From Crossaster papposus (lineage: Eukaryota > Echinodermata > Asteroidea > Velatida > Solasteridae), in NCBI GenBank assembly GCA_037893245.1, contig JBAIAA010000415.1, positions 1,550,001 to 1,614,000 on the forward strand: a stretch of DNA of 64,000 bases, in the 5' to 3' direction. The translations under genes and the position numbers were made by a program. Under the pieces are notes generated by a model. That model was not told where the DNA came from. It was given only the letters and a program-made list of their open reading frames with translations, and ran no database searches. Each line of letters begins with the position of its first letter. Position 1 is the first letter of the stretch. Positions 45,751-57,818 of the stretch are shown here, piece by piece.

Positions 45751-48130
45751 AATTGTGGTTAAATATGGGTGGCATTAATCAATTAAAAAGGCAGATACGG
45801 CATCCAAGGCGAATCTGTAAGACTTTTGGCATTATTTACCTTTTTGGCATTATTACCCTTTAGCTTTGTAAACACTTTTTCGTCAACAATTTTAATTCCA
45901 TTAAATGTAACGATGTACAAATTGCATAAGATTCAGTCTGTTCAGTTTCATTTTTAATTCGGCCAGCGTAACATATGGAATTCCTGAACCTCCCGGAAAG
46001 AAAGATAAGGACACAAAGAGTATACGTGACGATTAAATTAACTTCTACAAGGTAAAGCATAAGACAAATATGTTTTACATCGGCCTAATGCGGGATCTCG
46101 CATCCTGGATGTCAGTCGTAGTGCAATGAACACATAGTCCAACCTGGGCTAGTGTAGACCCTAGACTTATGTTATCGTATAAATGTTTAGCGCTTTTGTA
46201 TGCAATGTTTCAATTGGTTAATATAGTCCCAAATGCATTTGTTTATATTTTTTAATTTACCAATCACAGATGCCCTAGCTTAGATGATTGCAATGTGGAG
46301 CCTCGTGTTCGTTTTTCAATTTAAACCCCTAGCCTAAACATTCCGTTTCAGCTCCATCACCATTGCCAAACTTCAGGAATGAAACCAAAAATAGAGAGGA
46401 AGCTGGGGTTTGGAAAATGGCATATTGGAACCGTCATTAATAGTCGGGAGCCACGTAGTTTGACGACGCTGTCCCAGGAATGGCATGCATAACCACCTGC
46501 AAATGTAAGTGTGTCTTTTGGGCGACTTATTTACCATATCAAATTTTATTTGGCTTTGTTTCCTTATTGTTCTCCAAAAATATACATTATTTTTGTGAAA
46601 CAAATCATGAAAAGAACAGGTGCGTCGAACCCATACATCTACATAGCACTGCCACTGCTATGAACTGTGAGCATTAACCACTTATCCATGTACATTAACT
46701 TGCTCAACAGGAGGGGCAATTTCTTGTTATGGAGTTGGCCTACTTGTATACATATGCAAATGTAATACAAATATCAGGGAGGGAGAAGGGTGGGGGTCGT
46801 TGAATCTTACATTGAATGTTTATTCTAAACAAATGTAGTATGCTGCTGCTATTTCTTTGTATTTTAAAAGTGTTTTCTAGCAAAATTGGGAATGTTTCTC
46901 AGTTTCAGATTCATGTTTTCTAGCATGTTAATTATTTTGTTCATTTTATTATGTTCACTTTTCACACAGGGTCTCAAGTCAAGTTTTCGAGCGACCTTTC
47001 AAGCTTGTTCCTCAGTCAGTCCCAGAACGTACACAACATGACTTTAAGGTATTGTCTGGGTTGTGTTTTGGTACAAGATCTGTTTCCGAGGGCGACCCGA
47101 AACTATTTATTTTGTCACACACGTTTGGCCACATACACTTGACACACTATTGCTTTTGGGGTACCTCTATTGTTTGAAAAATATACTTCCCTTCCTTTGT
47201 TCCCATTTGTCCCTTTAGAAATCTTGAAATATAACGTATGCATAACTCTCTCGGTAAAAGTAATATTCATTAGATGAGACACCACATTTCCAAGCTCGCT
47301 TTCCCGAAAACAGATCTTTAACCAGTTCGTGCCGGATAAATGCAAAGTTGACGCATAAACACGCCACGAGCAAACATCACATGAACGAAGCGTGTCGTAC
47401 AGTTGATTATAAATGAGATCAATGTGTACAACACTTACACGCGTACATGAAATCCACATGAATGACAAATGTGCAAAAGTTTACAATTCTTGTAAATTTT
47501 AGTATCAAAATACAAATCGTCTGTGTGACCGGCAGAGACAGAAATAATACAAGTCGAAAACATAACTCTTGAAGATTGTAGGAAATGAGAAATTTTGATT
47601 CAAAAATTTCTCAAAACAGTCAGGATCACCAAAAACGAACAGGTATTCTAAAGAAGCCTTGTATTAGCCTTCACAACGAAATAATAATTAAAAATACTAA
47701 ATTTTCAAGTACCATCCCATATTGGCCCAACGCTGCTGCGAAAATTAACTGTATGGCCTATTTTTGCGGCGCACTTATTCATGGTCACAAAACTTTTTGC
47801 GAGACCGTCAAATGGCTGCAAATAAAATGTCGCTGTACACCTCATTATAGAGTACACTGTGACCTGACTGGACACCAGAATTATCTTTTCTACTTTAACA
47901 ATTTAAGTTGTTATACATTGATTTATATATAAGCATCCGCTTAATATTGCGTGTCATTGCATAAGCAATAAATACCGAATAACTTTTGACATGGACTACT
48001 TCACCGATATACTGAACTGCCTTATTACTGACAACCAACAAATTCTTGGTTGTGCTTGCCAAAACACAACCCGTTGTTCAATTAAAACTGCAATCTAGCA
48101 GTTAAGGGAATAATTTTGTTGGTCGGTTTT
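45751..48130. other. Intergenic stretch
   Basis: No supported gene. A segment at 46,970-47,041 bounded by CACACAG and GTATTG is open (SSDLSSLFLSQSQNVHNMTL) but isolated. 47,155-47,240 is a diverged copy of the repeat at 30,232. Confidence 0.4.
47322..47400 (-). mobile_element. piggyBac-type MITE, copy E (partial)
   Basis: TTAA at 47318-47321 is followed by CCAGTTCGTGCCGG and then ATAAACACGCCACGAGC, which matches the right half of copy A in reverse with an internal deletion. The far end was not found. Confidence 0.55.
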
Positions 48131-48137
48131 AGGAATA

Positions 48138-48373
48138 CTTGTTTGCGCCGGAATTATTTTAACATCAACAAGCCTAGGCGCAGGATTACTTTTTACTAAA
48201 CTCTACCCCAGGTGGGTTCAGGCCGCTTGTATCGGGTAGCACACCCACGCTTTTCTGGCCTTGATCGCTGCTGACAGACATTTCTGGCCTTGCTCGTGAC
48301 GTGTTTATGCATCATCCGTTTTGAATCTAGGAAAATCTTTGCTTGTATACATACGTCCTCCGGGGCAAACTGG
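48138..48373 (+). mobile_element. piggyBac-type MITE, copy B
   Basis: It matches copy A throughout (TGCTGACAGACATTTCTGGC, TTTATGCATCATCCGTTTTG). The left terminus has decayed to CTTGTTTGCGCCGG; the right ends AACTGG followed by intact TTAA. Length 236 bp. Confidence 0.75.
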
Positions 48374-48879
48374 TTAACCCTATCATCAACCCAATACTTG
48401 AATAAACTGCAATATGTCGAAGAATTCATTCTCGAAGAGAACTATGTTTTATATTTTTTCTGTTATATTGTTTTTATGAAAAGTTCCCACAACTTCCTGC
48501 ATAATGAATTCTGGAAGGAAAATGTTTATTTGGAACTGAAATTAATTCAAAAAGTGAGAGTTAATGAGGCAAAACAAAAAATAGTTCTGCTCCCGTTTAC
48601 ATGGCATTTGAAAAAAGGGTAAAATGTAAGTAGGTACAAAAGAAATTGTTGGAGATGTAGGCAAAGTAAAAGGTAGTGGTTGATGGTTTTTGAAAACGAA
48701 AATTGTTTGTCTTCAACAGGAGCTTATTGGGCGAGTTTCAGGTTATAAGGAGATCAAGATAAACCAAGTGCAGTTGTAGCCTGTGGTGCCCTTCTCTTGA
48801 TTCATTGCTGTAGTTTCATGGATCATTGAAGGGTTCAGCTGGCTTCATTTGTTTTCAGCTTGTGCAGATCCGGCTTATC

Positions 48880-49645
48880 GTGATATCTAATATAAAAGTT
48901 CATGAGACCGATTGTACTAAGTTCCTTGGGTTCTACATCGATAACAAACTGTCCTGGAAACCCCATGTAGATTTTATATGTAATATCGTAGCTAGAAATG
49001 GTGGTGTTAAATCAAGTAAAAGAGTGTTTTTCACATCATATTTTGTTATCTCTTATAATACTTCTATTCTACCTTACTTGAATTATGGTATTTTGGTATG
49101 GAGAAATGCTTCACGCATTGTGATTAATAGACTATTTCTGCTACAGAATAAAGCCATTCAATTGATCAGCAATGCACATTACTTAGCTCACACTGACCCT
49201 TTTTCTCAATCTTGAAACTCTGAGATTGCACGATATTTACTCTCTTCAGTTAGGAACATTACCTATTTGTTTTGCATCAATATTTATATATCATATTCAT
49301 ACTAATTGTACTCGTAAAGCTTTTATTTCCTCTTTTCTTGAACAAACATCTCCATGAAAACATTCAGATTTCAAGACCTACAACTGTAGAATTCGCTTCT
49401 TGTAAATATCAAGGCTGCACATACCATCTACTCTTGTAAACGCAAGTTTGAAGACTCTAAATTTGATAGTTATACCATGTAATTTAGTCTTGCATTTGCA
49501 GAATGTATTAATTTCCACTGGTAAATATTATTATCTAGGTTCCCGTACTTCACAAGCTCTGGTTTGTTACGGGTCTCTGTTCCACTTATTAATCATATCT
49601 TGAATTTTGTTTCTGTAAAGTTGTACACGTGATGTGGAAATAAAA
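48880..49645 (+). mobile_element. LINE reverse-transcriptase C-terminal remnant
   Basis: A frame open to 49,215 reads TKFLGFYIDNKLSWKPHVDF, ILPYLNYGILVWRN and LFLLQNKAIQLISNAHYLAH, the thumb/C-terminal region of CR1/Jockey-like reverse transcriptases. A frameshift follows, after which LRLHDIYSLQLGTLPICFAS continues in another frame, then stops accumulate. The 3' end is near the AAATAAAATAAAGTAAA at ~49,635-49,655. It is 5'-truncated and inactive. Confidence 0.8.
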
Positions 49646-49659
49646 TAAAGTAAAAAGTA

Positions 49660-52600
49660 TGTCTGTTTCATCTTGAGTGGAGTCAGGGAACGAGACAAGA
49701 ACATTGTGTTTCCAGCATCTACAAATACAAACTGTGCAACAATATTTGCTGTACAATAGTAACCCCCAAATCCATTCTTTTCTGAAGATTACTACCAAAG
49801 CAAATGCTGTATTTATTTATTCCTTTTAAGTTAATATTTGAAGATTGCTATTCCAATAAAAACAAATTTAGTCGCTATTTCTTGTGACAATTGTAATTCG
49901 TGTCTTTGAATTGTGAAGCAACAAATACAAGTTTGTATCAACTTTCATTTTCCCCCAAAGAAACTTTATAAACAAAATATGGCACCATCATGATTATGTG
50001 GTAAAAAGATGACCCCCCCCCCCCCCCCCCCCTCTTTTGGTCATAGCTGAAAATAATTCCTGAAATTCAGGAAACACAACGATAATTGTGTTCATAGGGA
50101 TATGTGTGTGTGCACAATTCCACAAAAACGACAGGGCAGGAGAATGTTTTTCTTTCTTAGAAGCAGTTGCACAAGAGAATAAAGATTTTAATTTGTAGTT
50201 TTCCTCTCTTTTGAAAAGGCGACATCTCATAGTTTGCAATTGTGGCAATGTTGTTATTCAGCCCGACCTCAAACAAACATTAGCTTCCATTAGCCCCATG
50301 ACTGCAAAGGCTCAGTAAGAAGAGAGTATAATATTCCCCGTATGTGCACTCGGTACGCACCAGCACTTGTTGCAAGCACGCTTCAAGTTGAAAGTGACGT
50401 CACACTCACCAATCAATTGGGGTCACGGACTTATTTTGTGTACATTTATAATTTATTCAATGATGACGTGCAGCGCGCAGCTGAAGCTCAAATGATGCCT
50501 TTAATTAAACGATATAGCCAGGCCGGGATTTGTTTATTTTAATTTAACAGACACACATTAGTTAGAAAAAATATTGTTTTTCCCGTTTTGATAATACAAC
50601 TACATTGTCCTCCAATATCTCAAATTTAGTTTATTAGCACCGTTTTCTACCTGTTTTGCCGAAATTCTTTCTCTCAACTAGTCGGTCAGTTAAAAGGACA
50701 GACCTCGCATGCACTGGTGAGAGTATTCTCACTAACCAGTTTTGTTGTTGGGGAATTTGAGTAGCCAAAAACTACTGTTGTGAAACAGATTTGCATTAAT
50801 GCAAATTTTTGTAACAGCATTGTGCCATATGGAAGGAAATTGTTTATATCCTATAATACCCAGTCATTTGAGTTGTTTCCCCCCAATCTAAATAGGCCGG
50901 GGTGGGCTTGAAACCCCCTCCATTTAGTACTATTAGGCTACTACGACAACAGGTTGTTGTTTAGCTAGCACAGAGATAATTTATTGATCGTTTAGGACTT
51001 CAAAGCACGCCCTGCACGGAAATATAAAAACGGGGAAAATGTCGCAGTCATCCCACTCATCTGCTACGATCTAGGCCCAACTCCCGCATGCTCAACTAAA
51101 GTATAAACAAAAAACCGAGGATAAAGGCATCATATTTAGGATTTTTCAGTAGGGTGGTTGGAGTATTAAGACCACCTGGCAACTTTTCGTAGTTATATGG
51201 GGCGTTAAATAAGTTTAGCCGTTTTTATTAAAATATATATACACCATTTGCAGATATCGAAAAAAATGTACTACATAATTATTCCTAAATATCTTACTTA
51301 TTTGAAAGTAAATTATGATTGTAGGCATCCAGCAAAATGAATGCGCTAGATATCCTATAATTGTTCCAAATGAAATAACAATCGCCGGACGATCGGATCT
51401 TGATTCCCTCGGTATCCATGATTGTAAAACTTCAAACAGATCAGTTTTTACTATAAAATACAACCCCAAAATCCACTAATTCATGATAATTTAAGTAATT
51501 ACCAATTGTGTATCCTACCTTTAAGTCAACGATTTACCATTTGTATTAAATGGCGTCTCGTAAACATTGTGAATAATCCTTGCATTTACCGTTTCATCTT
51601 GTAACTTCAATTAATGTTTATATTATGGATTACAGTGTACACCATTGCATCAATTGACAAGCATTTATTATTTTCATTTGTCTTCGCTTGAAGGCATGCA
51701 GGCAAATACGTTTTGCAATTAGCAGGGGGTATTTGCCACAAAAAAAAGAAAAACCACAGACACATTGCCAGGCAAAAACTGGACAAAACTCCAAGATTAC
51801 ATATTTTCAAGTTATACACCTGTTGCTCTAATTGACTCAAAGCTGCCCTTGGACCAAATCTGAAAACTCCTGTCATTGGTCCAAGAGCAGCTTACTCTCT
51901 TTCTTGGTTTCTATTTAGTCGTTTCACTAATTGTCTTAGAAAGAACATAGAATGGGTTATTCTTTAATAATGGTAATATTATTTTTTTCAATTTCCACTA
52001 GGTCCGGCCTGAAAATGGCCCAAAAAACTCAGTAGTAGACCCTTACCCTACACCTACATTTTGTGAGTCAGGTTTTGGTTTATTTTCTTTGTTCATACTT
52101 TGAAATCACAGAATTGTATTTTTTTGCACACATGCCACAGCTGTATAATTTTTTTTTTTTTTAATAGGTAAACTCTCCAATAAACACTTTCCACATTGTT
52201 TTTCCTAAACAAATCATCAGAAATATTTAAATATTACGTTTTTTAGCAGGCTCGAGCAGCCTCTCGATAGCTACTTTTCATGGTTGAAGGGCAGCCTGAA
52301 ATTTATGAAAATCCTTAAATTGTTAAAATCTGACACCTATTGGTGGTCCCGATTTTTTTCTGAACTGGAAAAATGACGTTTAACATGCAATTACATTTTT
52401 ATTTATTTTTTAGGCGGGAAAGGCACTTTTTGGAACGAAAATGTATTTTTTTTTGGTTGAAGGGCAGCCGGATCTATCACTTACGGAACACCTGTATGTT
52501 TTATTTCCCTGGTTTTATTTTAGTTTCTGGCTTTATTTTACCTAAAACGGCATTTTAAAACATCTTCACTCGAGTGCCACCCTTTTTTTGGAAGAAATGT

Positions 52601-53930
52601 AACGATTATACGTTTTTCACCATTTAATTATGACAATGCCCATCACGGTAACTGCCGTTTGTCACTGGTCAATTTCTACCACGAGAGGGCTCCAAATTGG
52701 TCCAAGGGAAACAGCTTGGAAATGCCCAACGCTCGTTGCCAGGGTCGCATGTCCCAAAACTGTCTGAAATTGAGTTTTAGACAAGTCTTACAAAACACTC
52801 ACAGATTTGTAAACAATGTAAATACCTCGAACTTAACAGGGGTATTTTTAGGATCTTTCCAATTACTATTTCATCACTGACGAGGCACAAGAAATCTTTT
52901 GTCACAATGACGGTTATATATGTCGTGTACAAACGTTCAAATCGATATTGGTCCAAGGGCAGCCCAATTCATATCCCTTTTCTATTAAGCGTCTGATTGG
53001 ACAAAAGTTTTAAAGTCCCCATATTCAAATCATCACATTTCCATTTAAACTCCGGGAGGTAAGTCTATTAATATGAAAGCGTTCTGATTTTCGAGGCCTC
53101 AGCTTGCCTATAATGCATAACAAACTTCCACGCACCCAAACTCGGACTACCCAACTCCTTAGTTTTAATTCGTTTTACCTTGCTCTTATTAATAGACGTT
53201 AAAATGTAGCAAAAATACATTTTCTGGGTCGCCAGGGCCGCGCCGGTTGGCCACAACTTCTACGTGGGAGGTCCAGCATGAATTGTATATACGCGTACGC
53301 GTAAATTTGTGATACTTGTAAAAGTCTGTACTTTGTGTATAACATACATTAATACTGACCTCGATTAAGCAAAGACATAAACAGTGCCTAAAGTTTTAAA
53401 GTTGCATAATTTACTAGCCATTGGTTGCTATACCGTAAATAGCCGGTCATCGCTTACCGTTGAAATTTAAGGATGCGAAGGAGGTATGGACGGGCACGTA
53501 ACAATTAATGCAAGGCCTGTATTATTATGCAATCCCGTAGGCCTATATTTTGGACCTTGGAGACAGTAAAAAAAAAAAAATAATAATAATAAACAAGACA
53601 AGTTGTAATTATTGTTCAATGGTATTTAATATAAAAAAAACATGCTAATATTTCACTATTGACACAATACATAGCTCAAACAAATCTGACCAGCAAAATA
53701 TAATTAACAAAAAAATCAAGACAAATTTACTGTATCTTTTGTCATTGAGGAAATGTTTGCAATGCATATAAAATAATTTTGTTTAGAATACAGAATTTAT
53801 AGTAACAAATGAATAATTAAACAATAAATTAATAAGATTTAATGTCGAGCTTTCAATATTTAACACTCAATTAGACAAACTTTAAAAAGATGCGTTACAT
53901 TTCCAGATATCAACTTTTAGGCCAAACGAA
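49660..53930. other. Intergenic stretch between the dead LINE and the satellite
   Basis: No gene supported. It includes a 21-C run at ~50,012-50,032, a MITE-like segment at ~51,225-51,526 whose right end TGTATCCTACCTTTAA also ends a related inverted segment at 60,838-60,965, and six copies of a GGTCCAAGGGCAGC/GGTTGAAGGGCAGC word between 51,830 and 52,965. Confidence 0.45.
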
Positions 53931-53935
53931 ACAAA

Positions 53936-56900
53936 TGGTGTGTTTACGGCACTTAAAACTTGACGTATCGGTTCTTATCCCCTTTTAGGGTTTACAAAAA
54001 ACCAAAAAACAATGTTTTGCTTTGACAGGACCACTAAATTATCATTTTTGTACATAAAATTTATAATTTCCAACTACATGCTTTTTCTTGTCGTATGTTG
54101 TTTGGGTGTTTTCACGGCATCTAGTGTACAGTTTCATGACATTTGACGCATCGGTTCCCATTTTAGGTAAAAAAAAAACACTCTTTTGCTGTAACTAGGC
54201 CTCAAAATTATCATTTTTGTACATAAAATTAATAATGTCTAAACTAGGTCTTTTTTCTTGTCGTATGTGGTTTGGGGTGTAGCCACGACATCTAGTGTCA
54301 AGTTTTGTGAAATTTTACGCATCGGTTATCGTTTTAGGTCAAAAAAGCTTTAAAAAACAACCATTTTTGCTGTAAACGGGGCCTCAAAATTATCATTTTT
54401 GTACATAAAATTAATAATGTCTAAACTAGGTCTTTTTTCTTGTCGTATGTGGTTTGAGGTGTGGTCACGGCATCTAGTGTCAAGTTTTGTGAAATTTTAC
54501 GCATCGGTTCTCATTTTAGGTCAAAAAAGCTTTAAAAAAACACTCTTTTGCTCTAAATTAATCATTTTTGTACATAACATTTATAATATCCGAACTAGGT
54601 CCTTTTTCTTGTCGTATGTGGTTTGGGGTGTAGCCACGACATCTCGTGTCAAGTTTTGAGAAATTTTACGCATCGGTTCTCATTTTAGGTGAAAAAAAGC
54701 TTTAAAAAACAACCTTTTTGCTGTAACGGGGCCTCAAAATTATCATTTTTGTACATAAAATTAATAATGTCCAAACTAGGTTCTTTTTCTTGTCATATGT
54801 GGTTTGGGGTGTAGCCACGACATCTCGTGTCAAGTTTTGTGAAATTTTACGCATCGGTTCTCATTTTAGGTCAAAAAAGCTTTAAAAAACAACAATTTTG
54901 CTGTAACGGGGCCTCAAAATTATCATTTTTGTACATAAAATTAATAATGTCCAAACTAGGTCTTTTTTCTTGTCGTATGTGGTTTGAGGTGTGGTCACGG
55001 CATCTAGTGTCAAGTTTTGTGAAATTTTACGCATCGGTTCTCATTTTAGGTAAAAAAACGTTTTAAAAAGCACTCTTTTGCTCTAAATTATCATTTTTGT
55101 ACATAAAATTAATAATTTTCAAACTAGGTCCTTTTTCTTGTCATATGTGGTTTGGGGTGTAGCCACGACATCTCGTGTCAAGTTTTGTAAAATTTTATGC
55201 ATCGGTTCTCATTTTAGGTAAAAAAAGCTTTAAAAAATAACCTTTTTGCTGTAACGGGGCCTCAAAATTATCATTTTTGTACATAAAATTAATAATGTCC
55301 AAACTAGGTCTTTTTTCTTGTCGTATGTGGTTTGAGGTGTGGTCACGGCATCTAGTGTCAAGTTTTGTGAAATTTTACGCATCGGTTCTCATTTTAGGTC
55401 AAAAAAGCTTTTAAAAAACACTCTTTTGCTCTAAATTAATCATTTTTGTACATAACATTTATAATTTCCGAACTAGGTCCTTTTTCTTGTCATATGTGGT
55501 TTGGGGTGTAGCCACGACATCTTGTGTCAAGTTTTGTGAAATTTTACGCATCGGTTCTCATTTTAGGTCAAAAAAGCTTTAAAAAAATAACCTTTTTGCT
55601 GTAACGGGGCCTCAAAATTATCATTTTTGTACATAAAATTAATAATGTCTAAACTAGGTCTTTTTTCTTGTCGTATGTGGTTTGAGGTGTGGTCACGGCA
55701 TCTAGTGTCAAGTTTTGTGAAATTTTACGCATCGGTTCTCATTTTAGGTAAAAAAAGCTTTAAAAAAACACTCTTTTGCTCCAAATTAATCATTTTTGTA
55801 CATAAAATTTATAATTTTCGAACTAGGTCCTTTTTGTTGTCGTATGTGGTTTGGGGTGTAGCCACGACATCTCGTGTCAAGTTTTGTGAAATTTTACGCA
55901 TCGGTTCTCATTTTAGGTAAAAAAACGTTTTAAAATGCACTCTTTTGCTCTAAATTATCATTTTTGTACATAAAATTAATAATTTTCAAACTAGGTCCTT
56001 TTTCTTGTCATATGTGGTTTGGGGTGTAGCCACAACATCTCGTGTCAAGTTTTGTGAAATTTTACGCATCGGTTCTCATTTTAGGTCAAAAAAGCTTTAA
56101 AAAACAACCTTTTTGCTCTAAATTATCATTTTTGTACATAAAATTAATAATTTTCAAACTAGGTCCTTTTTCTTGTCATATGTGGTTTGGGGTGTAGCCA
56201 CGACATCTCGTGTCAAGTTTTGTGAAATTTTACGCATCGGTTCTCATTTTAGGTCAAAAAAGCTTTAAAAAACAACCTTTTTGCTGTAACGGGGCCTCAA
56301 AATTATCATTTTTGTACATAAAATTAATAATGTCCAAACTAGGTCTTTTTTCTTGTCGTATGTGGTTTGAGGTGTGGTCACGGCTTCTAGTGTCAAGTTT
56401 TGTGAAATTTTACGCATCGGTTCTCATTTTAGGTCAAAAAAGCTTTAAAAAAAAACACTCTTTTGCTCTAAATTATCATTTTTGTACATAAAATTAATAA
56501 TTTTCAAACTAGGTTCTTTTTCTTGTCATATGTGGTTTGGGGTGTAGCCACGACATCTCGTGTCAAGTTTTGTGAAATTTTACGCATCGGTTCTCATTTT
56601 AGGTCAAAAAAGCTTTAAAAAACAACCTTTTTGCTGTAACGGGGCCTCAAAATTATCATTTTTGTACATAAAATTAATAATGTCCAAACTAGGTCTTTTT
56701 TCTTGTCGTATGTGGTTTGAGGTGTGGTCACGGCATCTAGTGTCAAGTTTTGTGAAATTTTACGCATCGGTTCTCATTTTAGGTCAAAAAAGCTTTAAAA
56801 AAAAACACTCTTTTGCTCTAAATTATCATTTTTGTACATAAAATTAATAATTTTCAAACTAGGTTCTTTTTCTTGTCATATGTGGTTTGGGGTGTAGCCA

Positions 56901-57590
56901 CGACATCTCGTGTCAAGTTTTGTGAAATTTTACGCATCGGTTCTCATTTTAGGTCAAAAAAGCTTTAAAAAACAACCTTTTTGCTGTAACGGGGCCTCAA
57001 AATTATCATTTTTGTACATAAAATTAATAATGTCCAAACTAGGTCTTTTTTCTTGTCGTATGTGGTTTGAGGTGTGGTCACGGCATCTAGTGTCAAGTTT
57101 TGTGAAATTTTACGCATCGGTTCTCATTTTAGGTAAAAAAAGCTTTAAAAAAACACTCTTTTGCTCCAAATTAATCATTTTTGTACATAAAATTTATAAT
57201 TTTGGAACTAGGTCCTTTTTGTTGTCGTATGTGGTTTGGGGTGTAGCCACGACATCTCGTGTCAAGTTTTGTGAAATTTTACGCATCGGTTCTCATTTTA
57301 GGTAAAAAAACGTTTTAAAAAGCACTCTTTTGCTCTAAATTATCATTTTTGTACATAAAATTAATAATTTTCAAACTAGGTCCTTTTTCTTGTCATATGT
57401 GGTTTGGGGTGTAGCCACGACATCTCGTGTCAAGTTTTGTGAAATTTTACGCATCTGTTCTCATTTTAGGTCAAAAAACGTTTTAAAAAGCACTCTTTTG
57501 CTCTAAATTATCATTTTTGTACATAAAATTAATAATTTTCAAACTAGGTCCTTTTTCTTGTCGTATATGGTCAAAAAAGCTTTTAAAAAT
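53936..57590 (+). repeat. ~173-bp satellite array, 21 counted copies, with 350-bp higher-order structure
   Basis: The word CATTTTTGTACATAA occurs 21 times from 54,043 to 57,512. Intervals are either 168-170 or 180-182 bp: the long form carries CTGTAACGGGGCCTCAAA, the short form CTCTAAATT. From 56,127 to 57,176 the two forms alternate strictly (350, 350, 349 bp), a higher-order repeat. Every unit shares ACGCATCGGTTCTCATTTTA and a GTATGTGGTTTG(G/A)GGTGT block. The first units at the left edge are the most diverged. Frames of 80-131 codons run through the array but repeat with it and are not genes. Confidence 0.95.
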
Positions 57591-57772
57591 CTAACAATTG
57601 ACCACCCCTTCATATTTTGACTTTGGATGGCCATATCTCCAAATCACATTTTGCGACTTTACTCTCATTTTGTGGCGACAGGTCACAAATATGAAATCCT
57701 ATTCCATCCACCTTTTGGAAATTACAGCAAAAGTGATTTTTTTTCCCTCAATATTACATTTAGTGATTTCAG

Positions 57773-57818
57773 CATGATCAGGTTTGGACTGCATCGCAGG
57801 ATGGCATCAAGACGTAAA
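57773..57818 (+). CDS. Acidic zinc-finger gene, first coding exon found
   Basis: GATTTCAG precedes it and GTAAGT follows. ATG at 57774 gives 15 codons, phase 0. The acceptor suggests a 5'-UTR exon upstream, perhaps beyond the satellite. Confidence 0.5.

Noticed and set aside
46970..47041. Possible isolated exon (SSDLSSLFLSQSQNVHNM)
   Set aside because: Borders are acceptable but there is no neighbouring exon or recognisable domain.
54399..57305. Plus-strand frames of 79-131 codons repeating through the satellite
   Set aside because: They recur with the repeat unit, end at unit-type boundaries and show no conservation beyond the DNA repeat itself.
53936..57590. CRISPR-like regular spacing
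   Set aside because: The spacer parts are themselves repeats, the context is eukaryotic and no cas gene is present. It is a satellite.
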